The position numbers and the translations under genes were made by a program. Below are positions 63,800 through 64,000 of a DNA stretch of 64,000 nucleotides, in pieces; the stretch's first letter is position 1; each line of letters starts with the position of its first letter. The notes under the pieces were generated by a model. That model ran no database searches and had not been told where the DNA came from. It was given only the letters and a program-made list of their open reading frames with translations. The DNA lies in contig NZ_NCEQ01000011.1 of the NCBI RefSeq assembly GCF_002280785.1, positions 37,025 through 101,024 of the forward strand. The letters are read 5' to 3'. This DNA comes from Brevundimonas subvibrioides (GTDB lineage Bacteria; Pseudomonadota; Alphaproteobacteria; Caulobacterales; Caulobacteraceae).

Positions 63800-64000
63800 T
63801 CACTGAACCGACTGGCGCGGCGCGGCCGGGTTGGCGGCGCCCGATGCGGCCGGCGTCGGGGCGTAGGGCTGGGGCCCTGCCGGCGCGGGAGGCGTGGCGG
63901 CCGGGGTCGTCGCGCGCGGCGTCTGACGCGCCGGGGTGCGCGGGGGCGTGCGGGCCGGGGCGCGGTTGACGGCCGGCTGCGCGGCGGGAGGCGTCGTGGC
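63800..64000 (-). CDS. 3' end of a Pro/Ala-rich protein (partial)
   Basis: Last 66 residues of a minus-strand gene entering from the right edge; ends PAAPRQSVQ then TGA at 63800-63802. The tail is made of Ala, Pro, Thr and Arg (TPPAPAGPQPYAPTPAASGA), a disordered linker-like C-terminus. No start and no domain are in view, so the product is unknown; the frame is open throughout and compositionally consistent. Confidence 0.55.
   Translation of the reverse strand, partial: ATTPPAAQPAVNRAPARTPPRTPARQTPRATTPAATPPAPAGPQPYAPTPAASGAANPAAPRQSVQ

Overview
The window comes from a high-GC alphaproteobacterium of the Caulobacterales, most like Brevundimonas (Caulobacteraceae). The evidence is a CcrM-type GANTC methyltransferase next to mutY, a DUF721 gene and smc; the flagellar regulator FlbD behind fliF-fliG-fliH-fliN; a perfect CtrA-type box (TTAA-N7-TTAA) before fliF; and a complete dcw cell-wall/division cluster. 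Genus is inferred from gene content and composition only.

Layout. 1-436: 5' part of murC (minus). 557-10712: mostly plus-strand block with a secreted protein, ccrM, mutY (minus), a DciA-like DUF721 gene, a tiny membrane protein, three tandem DsbA-like thiol oxidoreductases, smc and a small hypothetical gene. 10838-23815: minus-strand run mraZ-rsmH-ftsL-ftsI-murE-murF-mraY-murD-ftsW-murG plus an MscS-type channel gene. murG and murC, normally neighbours, are thus split by the ccrM-smc block. 24236-24607: RNase P RNA, followed by a toxin-antitoxin pair, a peptidoglycan amidase, a small membrane protein, sppA, panD and the xseB-csaA-ispA-dxs isoprenoid operon. 32.5-41.3 kb: phosphatase, HDAC-family and GNAT genes, a VWA/CoxE-like protein, CsbD, a NUDIX hydrolase and a three-gene sensory cluster. 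41.3-49.5 kb: flagellar operon fliF-fliG-fliH-fliN-flbD-(class A beta-lactamase)-flhA. 49.6-64 kb: lipoprotein hydrolase, uracil-DNA glycosylase-like protein, thioesterase, GST, nucleoside transporter, ilvE, an OmpR/EnvZ-like pair, proC, YbjN, ubiK, lgt, a NDUFAF7-type methyltransferase, pgeF, DUF3297, an SDR, and the 3' end of a Pro/Ala-rich protein.

The window is rich in dispersed inverted repeats. One family (arms like CCTTCTCCCCTTGCGGGAGA) occurs between genes but also sits in frame inside murD and supplies the C-terminus of the MscS gene. A second family (GTGCACCCCGGC...) flanks ccrM-mutY and the window end. A third, small GANTC-bearing hairpin repeat lies just downstream of ccrM, where eight GANTC sites fall within 139 bp, and again at 62.2 kb. 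These repeats, the split dcw cluster, the beta-lactamase translationally coupled into the flagellar operon, and the TGGGN array before mraZ are the points most worth checking.
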